A stretch of DNA of 26,129 bases from an uncultured bacterium (GTDB taxonomy: Bacteria > Bacillota_I > Bacilli_A > RF39 > UBA660): contig CASEKZ010000093.1 in assembly GCA_949288625.1 (NCBI GenBank), forward strand, positions 1 through 26,129, read 5' to 3'. Shown here one piece after another: positions 1 to 7,906 of the stretch (position 1 is the stretch's first letter; each line of letters starts with the position of its first letter). The position numbers and the translations under genes are program-made. A model generated the notes under the pieces. That model was not told the DNA's origin, made no database searches, and saw nothing but the letters and a program-made list of their open reading frames with translations.

Positions 1-86
1 ATTTTATCTTTTAATAAGTCTTTTTTTTCAGTCATCTTTTGTTTTTTGTCATAACGTTTTTCTAAATTATTTACTTTTCGTTTCAT
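1..86 (-). CDS. 5' end of an unidentified lysine-rich protein, cut by the window edge
   Basis: Reading the minus strand from an ATG at 86 gives 28 uninterrupted codons up to the window edge. They encode a very basic, charged peptide beginning MKRKVNNLEKRYDKKQK. It overlaps the last 20 bases of the upstream gene (67-1134) in another frame, which would allow translational coupling. No good ribosome binding site precedes the ATG, and a second in-frame ATG lies at position 35. The sequence is too short and too low in complexity to assign to a family; a coiled-coil start is possible. Confidence is moderate because only the open frame supports it. Confidence 0.4.
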   Translation of the reverse strand, partial: MKRKVNNLEKRYDKKQKMTEKKDLLKDK

Positions 87-1134
87 AAGTTTTTACGTTT
101 TCTTTTTCAAATTTTTCTTCATCATAATATTTAGTTTTAAAATAAGATGCATAATGCATAATAGTTGCCGTGTAATAAGGTAACCATTTTTCATCACTTT
201 TTAAATCGTTTAGAAGCATATCTATTACTTTTTTTATAAGTACTACGTAGTTTTTATTAGTATACTTAGGAAAATACTTATTTTCTAGTTTATCAAATGG
301 AATACTTGTTATTCTCTTATAATATTTTTGGGCGCGCATCTTGGTTTTTAATCGTTCTTTATTTTCTGCATCTTTATTTGCAAGACTTTCAACATCATTA
401 TTATACAACTTACAAAACGTGATAAACGCATCCCCAAAACCTATTTCTTTTAAATCATCATCAATCATTATAAATTTACGATCATCTTTATTTAAAATGT
501 TTCTAATCAAATCATAAGATTCCATATTAATCTTTATTTTTCTTTTATTTTCTAAACCCAAGATAAATTCATTATAAATACTTATAATAAAATTTATTTC
601 CCTTTTTAATGCTACTGAATTAGCATACGAACTTTCTATTAATTTGTTAAATGCAAGAAGTATTTTATAAAAAGCCTCTTTTTGTGATTCATTTAAGTTT
701 GTGTTACAACAAACGTTTGCACAATTACTTAAAAACTCAACCATTTCATCCCAAGAATTAGGATTTTTAAACAAATAACCATAACGAATACCATAAACAC
801 TTCCAAGTACTTCTGGTAAATCATCCTTGGTAAAAAAGCCTTGCTTTTTATAATCAGCCTTTTCTTCTTTGCTAAATTCTTTAAAAAAAGCATCACCAAA
901 AATGTATTTTAATAAATTTTTAAACTCTTCTTTTCCATTATTAGTTTTAAACAAGTTAATCATTTTATCAATACCAAAAATAACAACTTCTTCATTATTT
1001 TTTTTAACTATCGTGCAGCAATTTGCAAACGTATCATTTTTAATGGTTAAATTACTTCGTTTTATTTTTAAAGTTTCAACTTCGTTTTTTAACAACTCTA
1101 AATATTCATCATAAGTTATTGCGTGTTTATCCAT
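67..1134 (-). CDS. Hypothetical cytosolic protein, 355 aa
   Basis: I do not recognise the family. The protein is soluble-looking: no signal peptide or membrane segment, many Lys/Glu/Asn residues, mostly helix-like. Cysteines cluster near the middle (NCANVCCN) and occur near residue 39 (NCCTIV). The open frame extends 20 codons upstream, but the ATG at 1134 is preceded seven bases away by AAAGGGGAG, and the longer version would read through the promoter and palindrome, so 1134 is preferred. The gene has its own promoter (1166-1194) downstream of polC and may be co-transcribed with the overlapping gene running off the window at position 1. Its AT-rich composition matches its neighbours. It could be a lineage-specific housekeeping protein or a cargo gene; nothing in the sequence decides this. 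Confidence 0.75.
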   Translation of the reverse strand: MDKHAITYDEYLELLKNEVETLKIKRSNLTIKNDTFANCCTIVKKNNEEVVIFGIDKMINLFKTNNGKEEFKNLLKYIFGDAFFKEFSKEEKADYKKQGFFTKDDLPEVLGSVYGIRYGYLFKNPNSWDEMVEFLSNCANVCCNTNLNESQKEAFYKILLAFNKLIESSYANSVALKREINFIISIYNEFILGLENKRKIKINMESYDLIRNILNKDDRKFIMIDDDLKEIGFGDAFITFCKLYNNDVESLANKDAENKERLKTKMRAQKYYKRITSIPFDKLENKYFPKYTNKNYVVLIKKVIDMLLNDLKSDEKWLPYYTATIMHYASYFKTKYYDEEKFEKENVKTYETKSK

Positions 1135-1143
1135 AATAAAACT

Positions 1144-1163
1144 CCCCTTTGTTTTACAAGGGG
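1144..1163 (-). promoter_or_regulatory. Inverted repeat overlapping transcription start and ribosome binding site of the 355-aa gene
   Basis: On the minus strand CCCCTT and AAGGGG arms (six pairs) flank an eight-base spacer. The AAGGGG arm is itself the Shine-Dalgarno sequence of the gene starting at 1134, and the other arm falls at the transcription start expected from the promoter at 1166-1194. It may act as an operator or as an RNA hairpin hiding the ribosome binding site. The second reading requires transcription to begin a few bases earlier than the consensus predicts. Confidence 0.4.
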
Positions 1164-1165
1164 AT

Positions 1166-1194
1166 ATAGTAACAAAAACAAGTGATTTTGTCAA
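1166..1194 (-). promoter_or_regulatory. Sigma-A type promoter for the 355-aa gene
   Basis: Minus strand: TTGACA (1194-1189, perfect -35), a 17-base spacer, and TACTAT (1171-1166, 4/6 match to -10). It lies between the polC stop and the gene starting at 1134, with the expected start of transcription near 1159. Confidence 0.7.
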
Positions 1195-1234
1195 TAAAAT
1201 AATTTCTTACTTAGTTTTTTAAACGCTACTTTTA

Positions 1235-4200
1235 TTAAAATAAAGATAATTGACTAGACTCTGGCATGTTGTTTAAAATTCCCATTAATTTCATTTTATC
1301 TGTTAACGTTTGTGAAACTTTTCCTCTTGATTGAAAGTCTTCGATACTTATAAAATCACCTTTATTTCTTTCTTGGACTATCTTAATAGCTACCGTCTCT
1401 CCAAGACCATCAATTGAAGAAAATGGTGGATAAATAGATGTATCATCTTTTACACCCCAAGTTTTTGCCTCACTATTGTATAAATCTACTGGTAAAAATT
1501 TAATACCTCTAGCGGTAGCTTCTAAAGCCACCTTTAAACTTTCTAATTGCCCTAAGTCTTTATTAGAAGCATCATAACCTTTATTTTGTATTTCGATTAT
1601 TTTTTCTTTTATTGCATCATAACCTTTTATCATAACGTCAACGTCAACGTCTGTTGCTTTAGAAGTAAACCAAGATGCGTAAAAATAAACCGGCATATGA
1701 ACTTTGTACCATGCAATTCTAAATGCAGAAATAACATAAGCTGCCGCATGGGCTTTTGGGAACATGTACTTAATTTTACCACATGAGTCTATAAACCAAT
1801 CAGGAATACCGGCTTCAATCATTATCTTTTTATACTCATTCCAAGTTTCCGGTTCTTTTGATGCTTTACCCTTACGAACAAATTCCATTATCTTAAAGGC
1901 CTTTATTGGTTCTACTCCTTTATACATTAAATAAACCATTATATCATCACGACACCCAATTACATCTTTAAACGGAACTATGTTATTTTTTATTAAATCT
2001 TGGGCGTTTCCTAACCAAACGTCAGTACCATGCGATAAACCAGATATCTTAATTAATTCCGCGAACGTTGTAGGCTTTGTTTCCGCAACCATACCAATGG
2101 TAAAAGGCGTTCCAAACTCAGGAATACCAAGCGTACCCGTTTTACACATAATTTGTTCATTAGTAACACCAAGAACTTTAGTTGATGTAAAAATGCTCAT
2201 CGTTTCTTTATCATCTAGCGGTACCTTAGTTATGTCGGTACCAGTTAAATCTTGAATCATTCTAAGCTGAGTTGGATCTGAATGACCTAAAATATCAAGT
2301 TTTAAAACGCACTCATCAATCGCATGATAATCAAAATGAGTGGTTCTCCAAGCACTTGACGCATCATCAGCCGGAAATTGAAAAGGAGTAAAATCATAAA
2401 CTTCCATGTAATCCGGAATAACGACGATTCCACCGGGATGCTGACCAGTTGTTCTTTTAACTCCAGTACACCCAAGTGCTAGTCGCTCTATTTCCGCAGC
2501 CCGCTTATTAATTTGCATATCTTCACAATAACCTTTAACAAATCCGTACGCTGTTTTTTCAGCCACCGTACCAATTGTTCCAGCCCGATAAACGTTATCA
2601 TCACCAAACAAAACTTTCGTATACGCATGAGCTGAGGCTTGATTTAAATCACTAAAGTTAAGATCTATATCAGGAACCTTATCAGCGTTAAAGCCTAAAA
2701 ACGTTGCAAAAGGCATATCTTGGCCATCTTTATACATTTTCTTTCCGCAAATAGGACATGCTTTATCAGGCAAATCAAAACCAGTAGAATACTCGCTTCC
2801 GAGCGGCCTACCATCTTCGAAGTTAAACTCACTATGCATACAATTTAAACAACGATAATGCGCCGGAAGAGGATTAACTTCCGTAATACCCATCATGGTT
2901 GCAACAAACGAAGAACCAACCGAACCACGTGATCCAACCAAATATCCATCATCATTAGAATGCTTAACTAATCTTTGGGCAATTAAGTATATAGGATCAA
3001 ACCCACCACCGATTATTCCTCCAAGTTCTTTTTTTACTTTTTTATCCACGTTATCTTCAGAAGGTTCACCATCATTTTTTTCATCCCAGTTTTTTTTGAA
3101 ATATTCCTTTAAAAGCGTTTTAACACTATTTAAACCTTTAATAATAACCTCGTGCAATTTAGTATAAGTCATTTTATTTAATTCATCTTCACTTACGTTT
3201 TTATTTTCATTTTTAATGGTTTCATAACAAACTTTATAAACAATGTTACCATAAAGTTCCATTGCTATACGTTCTTCAATGTTCAAAGGAAGCGGATTAC
3301 CATACCAAGCTTTTGCTCTATCATAAACAAGATCAGTTACTACCGAAGGACAATCAAGGTATGATTTTCCGTCATCAGACTTAACCCTTGGTGAAAAAGG
3401 AATACCATGCGTATCAATAATAACTTCTATTTCCTCTACCATATCAAGGATTTTATTAGTGTTGGTAACTACTATTTCATAAGCTAACTCATTACCTAAA
3501 AAATCAAAATCAGAAAGCATCTCACTAGTCGTTCTAAAGTGTTGCGATGGAATTTCTTTTATTTCTTTTTTAGCTAGTGGGTGTCTTCCTCCTCCAGGTA
3601 CTTTTTGATTAACAATTATCTCACGATAAATCTTATCTTCCCTTTTAAAGTGATGAACATCACCGGTTGCAACGATTATCTTGCCGGCCGCTTTAGTTTC
3701 ATTTATAACTTTTCTAATATGATTTTCTAATTCAAACTTATCTTTAAAATCTCCCATTTGAACAAGATGATCATATACAGAAGGAGGCTGCACCTCAACA
3801 TAATCATAAAAGTTAATAATGTTAGTTAACTCCTGTCCTTCTTTACTTCTAGCTAGATTAAACACCTCAGATTCATAACAACCAGATCCGATTAACACGC
3901 CATCACGTAAACGCTCTACTTCACTTCTTAAAATTCTAGGAGTTTTATATAAATAAGTTGTATTAGCAAGTGATATCATTTTAAAGATGTTTTTAAGCCC
4001 TTTTTTATTAATGGCAATTGCGTTAAAATGATACGTTCTACCAAACTTATAAATTTCATCTTTTGATACTAACCTATCAAGGTCTGATATTTTTTCAAAA
4101 TTTTGTGATACTAACTTTTGAAGCATTTTATGAAAAACAAGTGCTGTTCCTTCGGCGTCATAATCCGCACGATGATGAGCATCTTCTTCCCAAGGAACGT

Positions 4201-5833
4201 TATACCTCTTAACTAAAGCAGATAAACTATGCCTTGCATATCCTTGATCAAGCGTCCTTGATAGTTCCAACGTATCTATTACGGTACTGTTAAATTCGCC
4301 CAAGTCATACTTTTTCATAGCCATCTTAATGAATGAAATATCAAATTTAGCATTATGAGCAACTAAAGGATTATTACCAGCCCACTTTAAAAACTTTTTA
4401 GTAACCGTTTTTTCATCATCACAACCGCTTACCATTGCATCAGTAATATGAGTTAGTTCACTAATTCTGTTTGGAATGTGTCTTTTGGGATCAATTAACT
4501 CATCAAAACGATCAATTATTTCTCCATCTTTTAATTTGACCGCTCCAATTTCAATCATTTGATCATCACCACCAGCATTAAAACCAGTAGTTTCGGTATC
4601 AAAAACAACGTAAGTAGTGCTTTTTAATACATCATCACTAGGATTTACAACAATGTTAATGGTATCGTCTACCAAGGTTAATTCCGTTCCGTATAAGCCT
4701 TTAAAATGTTTTTCTTTTTCAGGAATTGACTTATTATGTGATTTTATAACACCATAAGCAATCGGAAATGCTTGACAGCCATTGTGATCCGTTATAGCAA
4801 CACCCCTGTACCCCATGTTAATTGCATTAGTAACAAGCTCGCACGTATGCTTACCCAAATCTAGTTTGGTTAGCCCATCCATCTGACTCATCATCGTATG
4901 AGCGTGAAGTTCAACCCGCTTAACTTCCGCATCATCTTTTATAACCTCGTCTTTAGAAGGAATCTTCATTACGTTTCTTATGTTTAAAACCAAGTCCTTG
5001 GCATAAGAGTCTTGTCTTACATAACCATTAATTCGAAACCATCCCGACTTCATATTCTTAGATAACTTTTTAAAAACATCAGCATCTTTTGTAAAATATT
5101 TAGCATAAATACTATCGGTATTATCACTTATTTTAAGAGTTAAAATCTTAAAATTATTCTTATTAGATTCAAATTCTTCTATTCCAAACACATAAGCTTC
5201 AACGTTAATATTAGCTTCTTCGGTAATAATATCTTTTATATTGGTTATTTTCCCCTTAACTTCTTCACCAAGTATTACCGGATCTTCTTTTTTTAAGTTT
5301 TTAACCGGCTCTACCTTAGGCTCCATATTTAATTTTTCTCTTGTTTTTTTTGCGTTTTCTTCATTAATGTTAATGGATATTTTTAACTTATCAAAACCAA
5401 TTTTATGATAGAAACTTAAAATACTATCTTGATGATTTAAAAGAATGGTTCGTTCAGCAACGTTATCTACCTCAATTAAAAGTGTTTTATCATCTTTTTT
5501 AACCATTTTTTCCTTGAATAGTTCTTTCATTGGCTTTGTTAGTGAACTTTCATCAATAGCTTTTTTAAAAAAATTAATAGTATCATCATAATTAACGTTT
5601 CTAACTATAAATTCAGCCTTAATTGAGTTCATGTCTGGAAAACCACTTGATATGTTGTTATTAACGTAATTTATAACATCATTATCTAATACGTTATCAA
5701 CCTCAATTATAAAAACCCCGTTACGTCTTGAATGATCAAGTTTTAATTTAACTATCTTTCCGTTTTTAAAAAAGTCATAATACTCTTTAGGCATTTTAAT
5801 CTTTTCTAAAAACAATTTCAATTTATCATGCAT
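1235..5833 (-). CDS. polC: DNA polymerase III subunit alpha, PolC type
   Basis: Replicative polymerase of low-G+C Gram-positives, carrying polymerase and proofreading exonuclease in one chain. Order seen: an N-terminal region to about residue 200; an OB-fold segment; a PHP domain start (VELHAHT, near 307); a DEDDh exonuclease inserted in the PHP domain (VFDTETTG near 410, HHRADYDAE near 553); a zinc-binding element (CLNC near 994 and CPICGKK near 1026); the palm motif DIDLNFS near 1057; and a C-terminal helix-hairpin-helix region. The chain ends in QLSLF, a canonical beta-clamp binding motif. At 1532 residues it is somewhat longer than usual for PolC, mainly in the N-terminal part. AAGGTGAT precedes the ATG at 5833. 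It has its own extended -10 promoter, and its 3' neighbour has a separate promoter, so it is probably monocistronic. All key residues I can check are present. Confidence 0.98.
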   Translation of the reverse strand: MHDKLKLFLEKIKMPKEYYDFFKNGKIVKLKLDHSRRNGVFIIEVDNVLDNDVINYVNNNISSGFPDMNSIKAEFIVRNVNYDDTINFFKKAIDESSLTKPMKELFKEKMVKKDDKTLLIEVDNVAERTILLNHQDSILSFYHKIGFDKLKISININEENAKKTREKLNMEPKVEPVKNLKKEDPVILGEEVKGKITNIKDIITEEANINVEAYVFGIEEFESNKNNFKILTLKISDNTDSIYAKYFTKDADVFKKLSKNMKSGWFRINGYVRQDSYAKDLVLNIRNVMKIPSKDEVIKDDAEVKRVELHAHTMMSQMDGLTKLDLGKHTCELVTNAINMGYRGVAITDHNGCQAFPIAYGVIKSHNKSIPEKEKHFKGLYGTELTLVDDTINIVVNPSDDVLKSTTYVVFDTETTGFNAGGDDQMIEIGAVKLKDGEIIDRFDELIDPKRHIPNRISELTHITDAMVSGCDDEKTVTKKFLKWAGNNPLVAHNAKFDISFIKMAMKKYDLGEFNSTVIDTLELSRTLDQGYARHSLSALVKRYNVPWEEDAHHRADYDAEGTALVFHKMLQKLVSQNFEKISDLDRLVSKDEIYKFGRTYHFNAIAINKKGLKNIFKMISLANTTYLYKTPRILRSEVERLRDGVLIGSGCYESEVFNLARSKEGQELTNIINFYDYVEVQPPSVYDHLVQMGDFKDKFELENHIRKVINETKAAGKIIVATGDVHHFKREDKIYREIIVNQKVPGGGRHPLAKKEIKEIPSQHFRTTSEMLSDFDFLGNELAYEIVVTNTNKILDMVEEIEVIIDTHGIPFSPRVKSDDGKSYLDCPSVVTDLVYDRAKAWYGNPLPLNIEERIAMELYGNIVYKVCYETIKNENKNVSEDELNKMTYTKLHEVIIKGLNSVKTLLKEYFKKNWDEKNDGEPSEDNVDKKVKKELGGIIGGGFDPIYLIAQRLVKHSNDDGYLVGSRGSVGSSFVATMMGITEVNPLPAHYRCLNCMHSEFNFEDGRPLGSEYSTGFDLPDKACPICGKKMYKDGQDMPFATFLGFNADKVPDIDLNFSDLNQASAHAYTKVLFGDDNVYRAGTIGTVAEKTAYGFVKGYCEDMQINKRAAEIERLALGCTGVKRTTGQHPGGIVVIPDYMEVYDFTPFQFPADDASSAWRTTHFDYHAIDECVLKLDILGHSDPTQLRMIQDLTGTDITKVPLDDKETMSIFTSTKVLGVTNEQIMCKTGTLGIPEFGTPFTIGMVAETKPTTFAELIKISGLSHGTDVWLGNAQDLIKNNIVPFKDVIGCRDDIMVYLMYKGVEPIKAFKIMEFVRKGKASKEPETWNEYKKIMIEAGIPDWFIDSCGKIKYMFPKAHAAAYVISAFRIAWYKVHMPVYFYASWFTSKATDVDVDVMIKGYDAIKEKIIEIQNKGYDASNKDLGQLESLKVALEATARGIKFLPVDLYNSEAKTWGVKDDTSIYPPFSSIDGLGETVAIKIVQERNKGDFISIEDFQSRGKVSQTLTDKMKLMGILNNMPESSQLSLF

Positions 5834-5859
5834 ATTATCACCTTACTTCAGTACTATTT

Positions 5860-5868
5860 ATTATAACA
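5860..5868 (-). promoter_or_regulatory. Extended -10 promoter for polC
   Basis: Minus strand TGTTATAAT (TATAAT at 5865-5860 with the TGn extension) lies 27 bases upstream of the polC ATG. No convincing -35 box is present at 16-18 bases, as is common for extended -10 promoters. Confidence 0.55.
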
Positions 5869-5889
5869 TCTAAAACTCAAATATTAAAT

Positions 5890-5917
5890 AAAAAATGACT
5901 TTTTAAAGCCATTTTTT
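5890..5917 (-). terminator. Rho-independent terminator after the deacetylase-like gene
   Basis: Minus strand AAAAAATGGCTTT pairs with AAAGTCATTTTTT, with one G-U pair that exists only in the minus-strand RNA. The repeat begins at the base next to the TAG stop codon (5918-5920) and ends in a T run. Confidence 0.8.
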
Positions 5918-6766
5918 CTATAGGTTTTCACTAATAATACTAGATAACCCCATAATTTTATATCCTTTACTAGTAATTGATTTAATTACCATACTAAACG
6001 TATCAAGGTTAAAATCACGTAAATCATACACTATTATCGCACCCTTTATCAATCCTTTTTTAAGCTCACTAATACTAGGATTATTAATTGTTGGCATTAT
6101 CGAATGCATTTTTTTATCTTTGCATAATTTTTTTTGCTCATCATCTTTACTTTCATTTAAACAAAAAGAAGAATCTTTAAGGGTTATGCTTTCAATTAAG
6201 TTATTAGTCGCTGATATCATGTTTTTTTGGTACTTTCCATCATATCCTAAATTATATAGTTCTCCATATAAATCAACGATTGAAAAAGCTGTTTCTACGT
6301 TCTTTTCAAGCCATGCACCATCAATAAAAAAATTTATTGTAACATTACTTTTAGCTACCAACTTAAGTAAGTCATCCACCTTGTTAGAACTACTTATTTT
6401 AAATATTATCGCCACTTCCTTTTTTGATGGATTACCTTGTTTAATATAATAATCATAAGTTTTAGATATTGTTTTTTTAGGTAGTGATTCTTTAAACACT
6501 ATTTTATCTTTATCAAACTTATCTTCTTCTTTCATTTTTTTATATGACTCATCTTCATCAACAACTAAACCAGAATATCCTATTATAATTTCATCATCTT
6601 GAATTACTGGCTCAACTCCTAAAACATCATGCTCATTTTTATAACTTATTATATCTTTCATTACTGGATCATTTTTTTTAGCACTATCAAAAACACTATC
6701 AGTATAAATAAAGCTAAGAATCAAAAGTAATAATAACCCAGCTAATTTACTTGCGTTTTTTAACAT
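5918..6766 (-). CDS. Membrane-anchored polysaccharide deacetylase-like protein lacking catalytic residues
   Basis: 282 residues. A hydrophobic segment at about 6-21 is a signal peptide or membrane anchor; the rest should lie outside the membrane. From about residue 117 the pattern follows NodB-type carbohydrate esterases: KKEVAIIFKIS stands where the family has K.valTFDDG, TINFFIDGAWLEKN matches the TFF..G.w.... strand-helix, YGELYNLGYDG stands where GHEIGNHGYSH is usual, and GYKIMGLSSII matches the final helix. The metal-binding Asp and both His of these motifs are all replaced, so the fold is inferred but zinc-dependent deacetylation is unlikely. It may bind cell-wall glycan or regulate a partner. 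An AGGTGAT site precedes the ATG. Terminators on both sides suggest single-gene transcription, though I see no clear promoter in 6767-6800. Confidence 0.75.
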   Translation of the reverse strand: MLKNASKLAGLLLLLILSFIYTDSVFDSAKKNDPVMKDIISYKNEHDVLGVEPVIQDDEIIIGYSGLVVDEDESYKKMKEEDKFDKDKIVFKESLPKKTISKTYDYYIKQGNPSKKEVAIIFKISSSNKVDDLLKLVAKSNVTINFFIDGAWLEKNVETAFSIVDLYGELYNLGYDGKYQKNMISATNNLIESITLKDSSFCLNESKDDEQKKLCKDKKMHSIMPTINNPSISELKKGLIKGAIIVYDLRDFNLDTFSMVIKSITSKGYKIMGLSSIISENL

Positions 6767-6804
6767 TTAAAAATCACCTAATTAATGATATGAACATTAA
6801 TATA

Positions 6805-6834
6805 AAAAAAGTCTTATTTACTTAAGACTTTTTT
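6805..6834 (-). terminator. Terminator of the ezrA operon
   Basis: A perfect 12-base inverted repeat (AAAAAAGTCTTA / TAAGACTTTTTT) with a six-base loop is followed by T residues on both strands. It lies about 110 bases after the stop of the 6942-7895 gene. The bases between (6835-6941) hold no gene I can support. Confidence 0.8.
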
Positions 6835-6941
6835 ACTACCAATTTTCCAAACATTTTAGTAATTAATTCATCACTTACGTTTTTTAATAATACGAATTAT
6901 TATTTTATAAAACAAAAGATGAATATAAAAATTTTAGGCCT

Positions 6942-7895
6942 TTAATTTTGATATGCTCTTTCGGGTTTTAAATCATACGAAAAAGTAACGTAGTATTTAC
7001 CATCTTTATCTTTTTTTACATTCCAATTAGAAAGTGAAATATTTTTTAAGTCATCACGATTAATTCCCTTTGGCCATATCATAAAAGTAACCTTAGTCGT
7101 TTTATTTACGTTTGGAATTTCATAGCTTTTTTTACCTGTTTTTTCCTTATCGTTTTTAAGAACTATTTCTTTATCATTTTCATCAGTATATTTAACAATC
7201 AAATTATATTCATACCCAGGCACATCAATGATAAACACTCTTGGATCTTTCTTATTAGTAGAAACCTTAATAACGCTTTTTTTATCTTTTGCCTCGTTTG
7301 TTTCATTTAGGCCTACCGGACTATAATAACCTTTAACCGTAAAAACCTTATACGCATGCTTTTTATTTTGGTTAGATGAATCAGAAAAACGCCAACCATA
7401 AGGTGCAAAAGAACTATCTATTTTAGCAGCATTTAATATGTATAGTTCGATTTTGTAAGTTTCGTTTTTATTTTTTTTAGAATCTATTTTTACTTTAAAC
7501 GATTTTGTTTTTGAATCATATTGTTTTGTTTTTACTTTATTCCATTTAGAACCAGATAACTTATATAACACGTATTTATAACAACCAGAGTATGAACTAA
7601 CCTCAGATGACGGCTTAACTTCCACTACGTAATTACCATCGCTGTCATAGTTTTCCTTAACCATAAATCCGTTTTTATTTTGCAAGGCACCAGTTAACTT
7701 CTCAAAAGTAAGTGAATATGCATAAATAAATGGATTAACGTCTTTTAATACACATATAAAACCAAAAGACAATATAACACAAATAAACAAGCAAGATATA
7801 ATCCATATCTTTGCTTTTCTTACAGCACTACTACTAGCAAGCCTTGGTCTTCCAACCTTGTTTTTTGTTTCTTCTTTTAACAACCATTCCCTCAT
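6942..7895 (-). CDS. Single-pass membrane protein coupled to ezrA, function unknown
   Basis: 317 residues. The first 28 or so are basic and cytoplasmic (KNKVGRPRLASSSAVRKAK). They are followed by one membrane helix at about 29-51, with the remaining 265 residues predicted outside. The outer part alternates short beta-like stretches with Lys-rich turns and could be two or more beta-sandwich modules, but I recognise no named domain. GRPR resembles an AT-hook core and may be chance. The ATG lies 11 bases after the ezrA stop, and its GGGTGAT ribosome binding site overlaps the end of ezrA, so the two are almost certainly one transcript and translationally coupled. That context suggests a role at the envelope or division site, which is inference only. 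Confidence 0.8.
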   Translation of the reverse strand: MREWLLKEETKNKVGRPRLASSSAVRKAKIWIISCLFICVILSFGFICVLKDVNPFIYAYSLTFEKLTGALQNKNGFMVKENYDSDGNYVVEVKPSSEVSSYSGCYKYVLYKLSGSKWNKVKTKQYDSKTKSFKVKIDSKKNKNETYKIELYILNAAKIDSSFAPYGWRFSDSSNQNKKHAYKVFTVKGYYSPVGLNETNEAKDKKSVIKVSTNKKDPRVFIIDVPGYEYNLIVKYTDENDKEIVLKNDKEKTGKKSYEIPNVNKTTKVTFMIWPKGINRDDLKNISLSNWNVKKDKDGKYYVTFSYDLKPERAYQN

Positions 7896-7906
7896 GCCAT
7901 CACCCT

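Noticed and set aside
6841..6941. Open minus-strand stretch reading ...SDELITKMFGKLVVKKS before a stop
   Set aside because: It has no start codon with a ribosome binding site, an in-frame stop just upstream, and its end lies in the terminator. Treated as chance or an untraceable remnant.
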